The translations under genes were made by a program, and so were the position numbers. From Phytoseiulus persimilis (Eukaryota; Arthropoda; Arachnida; Mesostigmata; Phytoseiidae), in contig CM075102.1 in assembly GCA_037576195.1 (NCBI GenBank), forward strand, positions 34,282,745 to 34,346,744: 64,000 bases of DNA, in the 5' to 3' direction. The notes under the pieces were generated by a model. The model was not told the DNA's origin. It ran no database searches and saw only the letters and a list, made by a program, of their open reading frames with translations. This document shows positions 1 to 9,800 of this stretch, in pieces (position 1 is the first letter of the stretch; the number at the start of each line of letters is the position of its first letter).

Positions 1-1
1 C

Positions 2-2163
2 GGTCGCAAGGAGCCCCACCGACTCCTCACATTGGAGCAGAAACGCGAGGTGATCCGAATGTTTGAAGAGGACAAAGTCAAAGCCAGGGATCTCATGGAG
101 CTGTTTAACATTGGGAAGACGCAAGTCTACGCAATCCTGAAACAACGGAATACCATAAAAGAAGAATACGCCCAGGCAAAGACCGACCACGACAAACAAT
201 CGAAAAGGAAAACGCGCCAAACGGGGAACGAAGGAATCGATGAGATCGTTCATCGGTGAGAAGAGATGCCGCGTATGAGGTCACAGCCCTCTGCAGGGAG
301 GTGAAAACAGTCGTTTAGACTGGTCTATCAGTAGATTGGTGGCCTTTGCAGGTGGTATGTGGACGCTCGATCGAAGAACATGTTCGTGACGGGCACGCAA
401 CTCAAAGAGCATGCCAAAGTGGTAGCTGACGCGCTGGGGCGACGAGTCTTCAAGGCATCGAATGGATGGCTGGAGTGTTTCCGGAAGAGACATGGAATCG
501 TGATCCCCAAAAGCAGGAACGCGAAGGACAATGCAGAACTGACCGCACCTGAAGGAGATATCCTCTCAATGCAACGGTTATGGGCCCAACAGGTTCGTTC
601 CGAGTTCGCTAACTTTGTATAAATATTCACACCATAATTGAGACTTAGTATCTTGTCACTCAGCCCGAACCACCACAGCGGTCTCTTGTTTCCAGCTCCA
701 GTCCCACATAAGAGATTACTCAGAAGCGAACATCTACTGCCTCGACGTAACCACAATTTATTATCAAGCCACTCCGCGCTGTATAAAAACTTCCCTCGGC
801 GACGCGTTGTACCCTCCTGGACCGAAGTTTTCAGTTTTGTTGTGCGCGTCCGCAACAGGCGAAAAGGAGTATCCTTTGGTGGTGGGCAACGCTCAACTCC
901 TACCGCAAGTCGTCTCCAGTATGAAAATCACGTTTCGGTAAGCATGGAATCGATGCCTCTGCGTTGAGTTCATCCGCTGTTCACTCCGTGATTTTCGCCG
1001 AGGCTGGGGAGGAAAAGCTGAGAATATGCTCATTCCCAAACTTATCGTTACTCCGCATCTCCAGACGGAGTCATACGAGCAGCTGTGAAATCCCCCCTGA
1101 ATGTCTAGAAGAATACATCCGAAATTTGAGCGATCGTATGAGACGTGAGAACCGCTGCATAGTTTTGTTCCTCCTGTTGCCCCAACAAGCGCTCTACGTT
1201 ATGGGCAAGCATTTCGCCAACGTGAAGCTGGTGCATTGGCAGCAGACCACGGCTGCGTCTCAGGTGGGTGAGCTCTCTCGCATCCCGTCAGCGACCAGAG
1301 GATGGACCGTTGTCGAATCCAGCGAATCAGGTGGAATGCTCCACCTAATACCGAACCTGATTGCGATTCCAGCCAATGCAACAAGGTGTTTTCCACCGAT
1401 TCAAGCTGAGTTATCGAATCCTAGCAATGAGAAACATGATTGCGAACGGTGGACCTCAAGCAATCTCGCTGATCGACGCATTGATGTACATCTCACGAGT
1501 TTGGCATGAAAACATCCAAGACGCAACGATACGGAAAGCATTCTGGAAAGCCGGATTTCCTGTGTACCTCCAAGTAGGTCTCTCGTCATGGGACGAGCAG
1601 GTGGAATATTCTGATGGGAGCGCTTTTCCATACTGAAATCAACGTTGCCCGACAGAACTCATTCGATAATCCCTCACGTGAAAGCGACGTTGCCGAAGAA
1701 ATCCGTGAACTGCAACGATTGGTCGGTGTTTACTCTGGGGAGAACTGCGCGGATGTCGCCAAGGATTATCTAGACCTTGAAAAAGCCATAGAAGGGGGAT
1801 ATGGCATTGATGTACAGCAACAAAATTATGGATACCCATCTAATACTGGACTCGCAGACGAATACGGTAAGGAATCGTGGAGGTTAGCGGAATCCGGTTC
1901 CCGCGCTCGCTTTGTAATTCGAAGTTCCCTCTCATCCGTCGACAGGAAATCTCTTCGGTATCACCAACGGGGAGGAAGTTATCATGCAGGCTCCTCCTAT
2001 CAACTCTTATCAAGGAGCTTTGATGGAGCTCCGGAGACTGCAACAATTCGCTCTGAAAGTCAACGACTTTGAATTACAAGAGATCTTGTTCAACGCTCGT
2101 TGCGCCGCCGAAGATCGCAGTGCGGCGCGGGTGGTTGCGGAGAAATATCTCAACCTCCTGTAG
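2..2163 (+). CDS. Tigger/pogo transposase-derived protein, 5' end outside window, seven visible exons
   Basis: Exons 2-255, 352-592, 696-937, 1065-1263, 1373-1573, 1656-1866 and 1946-2163 join in frame to 521 visible residues and a TAG stop; the start codon lies before the window. All junctions are GT/AG. In visible-protein numbering, residues 1-55 form a CENP-B N-terminal helix-turn-helix (TLEQKREVIRMFEE, IGKTQVYAIL). Residues 86-150 form a CENP-B/Tc5-type domain (KASNGWLECFRKRHGI). Residues 166-345 are DDE_1-like (YCLDVTTIYYQATPR, KFSVLLCASATGEK, FKLSYRILAMRNMI). The first catalytic Asp is kept (D182). The family's second Asp (FVDN) is Leu283 and its third (PMDQG) is Gln315. Such proteins bind DNA in the nucleus; catalysis is not expected here. 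Six introns and an open frame argue for a host gene rather than a mobile copy. The donor of exon 2 (GTTCGT) is weak, so the 593-695 junction is the least certain. Confidence 0.8.
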
Positions 2164-2454
2164 GAACGATGGATCGGAGGAGGTGTCGTATTTTGTGTCA
2201 GAGCAGACCGTTGCGAATTTTGTGGAGCCATCCAAAAGTTTTTAGGGAGATTCTATAAAGACGAGTTCGATTTTGGCTACACTGTTCCCTGTATATTGAT
2301 GACTTGGTCAGAACAGATACGCACAAAAATAAATTGCGATGAGTTAAAGTATCAACCTTAAATCAATGAATCCAAACTTCTAGATCATTATCACTCCATG
2401 ATCGTACATGATTCAACAGCAGTCCCGCATTCATTGGAACAACAATTATCATTT
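2164..2454. other. Convergent 3' intergenic region
   Basis: The region between the stop codons of the transposase-derived gene (+) and the zinc-finger gene (-). It contains a plus-strand AATAAA at 2328-2333. I see no minus-strand AATAAA or ATTAAA here. The nearest variant is AATATA on the minus strand around 2291-2296, so the zinc-finger transcript probably ends within or beyond the other gene's 3' UTR. Confidence 0.6.
2328..2333 (+). promoter_or_regulatory. Poly(A) signal AATAAA of the transposase-derived gene
   Basis: Canonical AATAAA 165 bp after the TAG stop at 2161-2163 on the coding strand. It is the first such hexamer downstream of the stop and gives a 3' UTR of roughly 180-190 bp. 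Confidence 0.55.
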
Positions 2455-5400
2455 TCAAACGTTAGAAGAGAGGCATTTCACGTCGTGCTGCTTGAGACGG
2501 GCTTCACTGATGGTTTCGAACGGACATCGCGGGCAGCGTTGGATGAGCTCAGCAGCTTTCTCCGGATGAAGTTTCTTCACGTGCTGTTTGTACGTTGATG
2601 CTTGTATCGAAGCGTATGAACACCATCTGCATTTGTATGGCTTCTCGCCAGTGTGTTGCGCCAGATGCTTCCGATGCACATTGTGATCTGCGGTTAGGAA
2701 CCCACACTGCTCGCAGCAAAACATCGCGCGAACTCCTATGTGGAACCTTCAGGAACAAAAAGGTTTCAGCGCAGAGCAACGTTGAAATATCAGAAAAAAT
2801 GGGGATCGAAACACACCAGCCGCACTTATAGGCGCAACTTACTTGATATGTGCCCGGAGTTGGGATACAACTGTTGTTTTGAAATCACAGTGGGGGCACG
2901 ATTTCTCCGGAATTTGGCGTTGGTGCACTTTCCTGAGGTGAGATCCTAGATTCTTCTTCAGAATTTCCCGACCACATTGCGGACAACAAGCCATTCGGGA
3001 TTTGCGGTACTCTTCGGTCTGCGTCGTCTCCGAATGGGAATAATATCTTTGCGAGGATACAACTGTCATTTTAATTTTGGAGCCGAAAATTGTTGGGTAA
3101 ATTTTTATTATTTGGAGATTGACAGAATGGCGAAATAGACGTGCTCGAATCAACTTACTGGTGGTTCCGGAGCTGTTTGATCGTTCTGAATTTGGACTGA
3201 CACTGATTGCAGTCGAACTGTTTCTCTTCACTGTGCACGAGCTTGTGAACTTTTTCCAGGTTCGATAGACTGTATGTTCTAGGAAGAGACAACAGTTCAC
3301 TTTTCTCAGAACTGATTCCGACGAGGACGGAAAGATCCCTTCTGTGCTTCATGTGGTCAAGCTAAGATAATGAACTGTCATCGAAAACCTACTTGAAATC
3401 ACAGCGGTTGCAAGACTGTAGTTCGATGTCAATGTGGTGAGTGTTCCACAAATGATTCGCAAGCGTCGGCCAAAGCTTGGATCCTTGCTTGCAGTTAGGT
3501 AGGGGGCACCGGAATCTTTCTTCTTCCGAAGGATGCGCCAGGTGACATCGAAGATGATATCGGTGAGTATCCTCGGCACGGAATCGATGACCGCAGCCTC
3601 GGAACTGACATCTGGAAAGAGAGAGTGTCCACTTGATCACTCGGCATTCTTGTTGAAGTCGTTGATATACATGATGTGTATGCTGGGGTGAGGTACCGGG
3701 AACTTACACAAAATGGCCCTGGTCCCTCTTCAGTTTTCGTTTCCAAGCGAGTTTCTGAGCTTGGCCGTCATCCTGCCTCACTTTTGCCCGTCGCTTCGGC
3801 TCGATGAGTACTTGCTTGAAGAGCTTGCCATCTTTTAGAACCGCTGTATTCAATCCGGAGTGTTTCTTACCGATATGTTTACCACAAGCCTCCAGAGTGG
3901 CATAATGATTATGACACGAACCGCAGGCATAGCGAGCTTTGCGGTTCAGCTTCGGTCGGCTGTGTGACTCGATCGCATGACGGAGCGCCTACCAAACAGA
4001 GGAGATTGCCGTCATGTTCCTCGGTTAGCTCGTGATGGACCTCAGAATTAAGAAAATGTGAACTTATACAAGGACGAAAGTTTCACCTTGAGTTTATCGC
4101 TGCTCCTGAAGCCACAGGCTTTGCAACGGTAGACTTTGATCACTTCTAGGAGTTTGGGAATATCCCGCTTCCTTGTTTCCTGTCTTGGAGCTTCTTGTGC
4201 GTCGCTTTCTCGAACTCCCTCTTCGTAGCGGTATCCGTAGTTGTCGCCCGGTTGAACATCGAAATTGTTCTCCAATAGAGTATTGGTCAGCGCCGAGATC
4301 GGGTTGAACAGACTATCTCGATGTTCTGTCACGACTTCCGGTGCTATGTATTCCAGGGCGTCGTGTAACATCTGAGTGGCGCTCGTAGCCGCTTGCATGC
4401 TCGAGCTAGTCGTCTCCTGACACCCGTATGAGCTATCATTCTGGTAGGTGTTATATTGACACTGTTGATAGGGCTCGAACGTGCTTCTAGAACTGTCACA
4501 CTGATAGTTTGTATTTTGGATCTGCGTTTGATGTGAATAACTCGCTTGGGCATACGTCTGTTGGTTGGAAGTGATCAATGAGCAGTTTTGCGGAGTTGCG
4601 CACAAATTGCTCGTCGTATGTTGATCGTAGCTCGTGTTGACGGAGGCCACCTGTTTCTCCACGAAACTCCCAAGGCCCCCTCCAATATCTTGAATTGAGC
4701 TGGGGTGTTGTCGCTGCTGCTGCTCTGAATGCTGTTGTTTCTGCGTCTGTTGTTCTCGTGGCTGAACAGCGTACACATGGCCTGAGTCCTGATAATTTGG
4801 TATTGACGTAGGAGCTACGGTCGGCCCTGGAGGAACCGACACCGGGCCGTGCGTCTGAGCCAGAGGGGGTATCGCGGTACCGAGATCCTGGATTGTCGGA
4901 GTGACCTGCTGCAGATCAGAGGGGATGAAAGACGTTGATTGGCGCCCCGAAGGTGTGTACGCGTCCCGGTAGTAATCTCCCGAGCCCTGATAATTATTGT
5001 ACGTCGGCGGGTCCGCGTAGTATTGAGGAGGGTAGTGGAGCTGGTGCGTCTCGCTCGGTTGTGGCTGAACCGGGGCAGTGCCGCTGTAGTTTACGGTGCT
5101 GTTGTTATTCGATGCATTTGTTAAAGTCGTGAACTGCGACGTTGCGGCGAAGCCGTACGCGTTCGGAGTCTCATAGGATCCTGACGTTCCGTAGAAGTCC
5201 GGCGCCCTCTCTTCGAACGGAATTTCGTTGCTCCGACCTCGCTCGCCATAATAGGTCGACAGATCAGCCTTGAGTTCAGAAACCGGTGGAAGGCTGGAAA
5301 CTAGCTCACTGGAAAAAAGACGCGAATCGGTTTTTATCCGGGAGCTCTCTCAGTGTCGGAATGAGACGAGACGTCTCGGATGCACGCCGCTTACTCATCG

Positions 5401-5989
5401 ACTCGGAACGGAGCGCCAGTTCACCACAAGATTGCGAGAAGCCCGATATCCACCACACACGACAGAAATGGAATAATCAGGGCGTTGATGTGTTCGCCTT
5501 TTATGAATGATCTGATTCAGATTCCAAGTTTGTACTTGTTGTTCCGAGTGAAGCCTTGAAGGGAAAAAGCGTCGCATGGGTCGGGTTCAGCCGCCCACAT
5601 GGCCCGGCAAAATGATAGCGGCGAGATTTGGAAACGTTGTACGGAGCCGTAAGTCACAGCTCAACTGACTCGCATGATCGATCCTGTTCAAGTGCAGATT
5701 TTCCTCCGCGAGCTCTGATCACGAACACGGGGCGTTCTACGCACTGTTCAAAACTATTTCTGTAATTCATCCCGGCTCGATGGAGCCTTCAAAAAGCCAA
5801 AACCTAGTACAGATGACATAAATGCCGATGGAGATCTGTTCCAGAAACTCACCTGTTGGAAGGATGGCTGTACAGAATGAAGTCATCATCTTCTTCATCC
5901 GCCATCGACCTCTGAAGACACTCCAGAACGGCGGCCGTATCGGTCTTCAATTCGATGTCGGTGGTTGTCCATTCGTTGACGACCTCCAT
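2455..5989 (-). CDS. C2H2 zinc-finger protein, 11 fingers, Q/N/Y-rich N-terminal half
   Basis: Exons in coding order: 5989-5853, 5308-4087, 3988-3708, 3611-3393, 3278-3159, 3046-2843, 2746-2455. Together they give 2,475 nt, 824 residues and a stop, with phase kept at every junction. The ATG has a strong context (AAAAATGG). Residues 1-45 are acidic (MADEEDDDF). Residues 46-430 are low-complexity, rich in Q, N, Y, S, T and P. Fingers lie at about 441-462, 475-496, 548-570, 582-605, 614-635, 643-664, 681-701, 710-730, 739-759, 767-788 and 799-819; the last is CCHC. A TGEKP-type linker joins fingers 9 and 10. The likely role is a nuclear sequence-specific DNA-binding regulator with a disordered activation-type N-terminus. 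I do not recognise a specific orthologue. Finger 5 has 13 instead of 12 residues between its second Cys and first His, and finger 7 has 11. Start codon and exon structure are read directly; the function is inferred from the family. Confidence 0.88.
5309..5852 (-). other. Intron 1 of the zinc-finger gene
   Basis: A 544 bp intron with donor AACAG|GTGAGTTT and acceptor CTTTTTTCCAG|TGAG on the minus strand. It is about five times longer than the other introns of this gene (96-114 bp). A second in-frame acceptor (GTTTCCAG) 15 nt further into exon 2 would delete five residues. I see no coding or RNA feature inside it. Confidence 0.75.
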
Positions 5990-6886
5990 TTTTGGTCTGT
6001 TCCTCGTTGGCCGCCCGCCCGCCTGGTCGGTAGATCTTCTTCGTCGATTGAATTCACGCCATTCGTGCGGTCCTGAAGAGCTGTGTATGACTGCCCGATT
6101 GAGTGATGGATGATGCTCACTGTTTGAGGAGCTCTTCTCACTGATTACTGTTTTCTCTCGTGGGAGCTGCTCCTAAAAATGTATGTCGGGGACCGACAGA
6201 CTGAAGCATACAGCCGACAAAGACGTCGATCACTGGTCTTTGCCAGGGAAATGTATGGGTCCACTTCTCCCACGACCGATGACAACTTCTTGTTTTCCTT
6301 TCATTTGCGAAAATTCACCATGTAATGAGAGCGCCAGTTGTCCGTTTCGACGAAGAACGACCGGCGTCCCGAGAAGGCCTCGAATTCGCTCTTATTGGTT
6401 TTCCGAGAGTAGCTTTTTGGTGGCAGCTCATCTGTGTGTTCACTTCACGGTTCCTAGCCTTAACAGTCAGGAAACGGCGCTGCAAAGCTCAGCTTTTCGA
6501 CAACGACTTCTCAAACTCCATCCGGGCTATTGCACAGTTCGCCTTCTAGGGGTTCAGGACATCCCAAGGCTCTAAATCGGAGGAGTCCCGGAACTCATCC
6601 ACGACCACCGAACTAGCAGTCGGTTTCGAACACCGCCAGAGTGCGCCAGCTGTCCCGACAACAAGGCCTCCTGGCGCCCTCTGTCGAGCAAGGCCCGACA
6701 GAAGCGCGCTGAGACGGGGAAGAAGAGGCAGAGTGAAACGAACTGTTCGCGCGTGAGCATCTCCCGAATGGCCAATGTCATGCAGTTGAGTTGACGTGCC
6801 TCGATCTGACGAGTGCGAAGCGTGCTCCGTGAGCTGTTCGTGGACTAGCCGTGGATAACAACTGTCAGCACAGAGTGAATACAAAT
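5990..6886. promoter_or_regulatory. Divergent intergenic region between zinc-finger and integrin genes
   Basis: 897 bp between the two start codons. It must hold the 5' UTRs and promoters of both genes unless a non-coding first exon lies elsewhere. I found no convincing TATA box for either direction. Short open frames in it (for example 6183-6575) are Ser/Arg-rich, lack homology and look like chance. Confidence 0.6.
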
Positions 6887-9800
6887 ATGTGGTGGGCCGA
6901 AGTGTCGCTCCTACTGAGTGCGGTGGTGCTCGCAGCTATCGACAACAGTTGCTATGCTTTCAATTTGGAACCTCGATTACCGTTAATATACGAGGATCAA
7001 GCCGGCTCGTACTTTGGATACTCTGTTGCCGCCCACATGATTATCAACAACTCCAGTGACAATCGGGACCAGGACCGAAAACCAAGGTAGGCATCTGAAA
7101 GCGAGACACACTGGGGAGAAGCGGAGGCACAGAGAGATTGCTCCCACAGGTTTCGCGCCGAAACCAATTCAAATACTTTCGCCTTGAGACTGAACTAAGG
7201 AGTGACATCTCTTTGAACGACTGCTTTGTCTGATGTTGATTGACGTTTGTTTTAAGAGTGCAAATGTCCAGTCAGACAAGAGACGCTTATAGCGATGTTG
7301 TCACCGATAACTCTCGGGTGCCCAAAGTTGCGCACTCTGTGCAATCCTTCTCCGATTGAGATGAGCGTGAAAGAACACCCTTGAACGTTCTCTCCCTTCA
7401 TTCCATTTCGTCGTCCTCTTTTTTTATCCATGGAACCCCGGAGCAAAAAAAAAAACACACAGCTCAAAAAATCGACGTCGAATCGCGCTCATTCGTAGAT
7501 TCCGCGAGAGATCAGCCCACTCCCTCGCGAAGAAGTGCTCCTGAACGGGGAGTTGAAGGATCGATCCCCTAAAAGGAGACAACCAGCAGGCGGATGAGAT
7601 TCCATTTGTTGCGGCTAATAACTTCGAGATGGCGCGCATTGACGGCGAGGCTCCATAGGCTGTGAGAATTTCGCTCCGAGAGAGACTCCGTCGCAAATAT
7701 TCAATGGACTCAGAGATTCTTTTGACGCTAACGGACTCTGGGCATAGGCCCGACCTGTTTCGCTCGCGACATATGGAGTTCTCGCGATCTTCGATGCCAA
7801 GGAAGCTGCCCACCAGCTCATTCATCGGTTATCCAGGCATCGAGGTAGCTAGTTTGCCCGTCCTGTCTGGCTCACGAAAGACTAAGATCCAGCGGAAAAA
7901 GTAGACAGCATGTGAATCTGAGAAAAAGTGAGGGGATACGTCTATCGGAGCAGCCTGTGCTAGTGCGCGATCTTTTCGTCTCCGGCAGTCAAGCAGGCTG
8001 GCTGGCGGGCAAGCGAACAGACGGGCAGGCAGGCAGGCAGGCGTTCTTCTACTTTTTCTTTCCCCAATGTTGTGTTAGCAACTCCTTTGAGAGAAGGAAA
8101 TCTTCGTAGTCTCTCTGTTGTTCGTGTGGTGTGGAAGACGACGACGACGCGCAGTTCACGTTGTGAGCCTTTGGAAGATCGTCGGAACAGAGCACTCGGA
8201 CTGCTCTCACTTGGACTACGCTGAATTATAACCGCAAATGTTTGTGGCTCACTTTCCGATGCGAAAGATTTATACCTCGGTCAGTCAGGCGGATGGTTTT
8301 GCGGACGAACGAGTAGATTGCTCGCTTGCATGTTCTCGAGTGGTAAGGACAGAGTACACCGCAGACAGCTCCGCGAGAAAAAGTTTCTTCTGGCTCCACA
8401 GAGACCTATCGGAACTGGGTTTCCTGACAAACTCTCGCTTCGAGCAGATCAAGTGTAGAAGAGCATAGAGCCGATGCTCCCTGTGTCGGAGCGCGCTCTG
8501 GTAACGAGTATTAGCGCGTGTACGGGAACGCAACCGATCCCGTGTTTCTGAGCAAGCACAAGATGAGCAATGCTCCTTTTCGCGGGTGGGAGTTCCACCG
8601 AAGCCACTGAAGGGCTCAGCAAGTGAGCAGAACCAGAAACGGCGAACGTTCACGTGGGACGTCTTGACTCAATATCAATGTACTTTCCGTCGGCTAGCTG
8701 TATTTGGTCAATAGTTTGTTTCCTTGGACGTCGGAAGCCAACTTCATCACGTCATTGTTGGACGTTGGTGCTGTCGTGGCGCTCGTAGCAGCAGCATTTC
8801 CTGTCGGCTCGAAAGACTCTAGAATCGAGAGGTTCTCCGACAGACTGCGTATGCGGGAAGTCGCAGAACGACGTTCGGTTGTACGGGATCGAACGTTACG
8901 TCGAGATTTTGATTGTTGTCTATCTGGACGGCCACCTGGAGTACAGTATGGAGCAGTTTTTCTCAAGTGTTGGGAGGGCAGAATTTTGTTGCGCACGTAT
9001 TCTTGGAATCGGTTCTCACTATCAAATCTGCAAGCGCTGATTGAGTTCGTCAGGATTGGGTCCTGAACGAACGATTCCCCGTTGTGTAATCAGAATGCCT
9101 TGTGGTGGCCCTACGATAGTCGTCATAATTGGAACTCTCCCTCTCTAAAGCATTCGAAAGTCGAGACAATCCCCCTCGGTGGGCATTTCCGGAGGTTACC
9201 CTTGCCATCATTCGGGCATGGAGGAAACCTCAGTCGAAAATTTGGGTACTACGGGAAGTATTCGAGAAACACTGGAGGAAGAGACGTGCAAATTGCGAAG
9301 ATCCCCGCAGAGTATCGGACCGAGTGCAAAACGAGGCTCCCCTCTCTCAGATCCCTGGTCGTGTAAACCCTCAGAGCTTTGCCGCGCGATCCAGGGGGAG
9401 ATTTATTCTGTGTGTCCACGATGCTTCGTCACCATCAGGAGCGTTTGTTGATGCGATTTCGCTGGCAACGGGTTGACTCGAACACAACTTGAAGTTGCAC
9501 TTGATGAGCCCGTGTGCAGAAGATCTATGACTCTGGCATCTTAGCACTACCAACAAGGGACTCGCAGAAAATTTGTGCTCCCTCCAACAGCAGCAGGCTT
9601 CACGTCAGTCAGTCGCTTGTCAAACTGAGCGGAACAGCTCAGCAGAAGAAGAGGGAGAGAGAAGGGATACAAATAATAACACTGTCGGTGTTTATGGAGA
9701 ACTTAATCTCGCACTACTCGCAGATGATCGTGCCAACCGCGACGTTCCCGGCCGTCGGAGCATTGTATCCCAACTTTTCGGGATGAACTCCAAAACGCGC

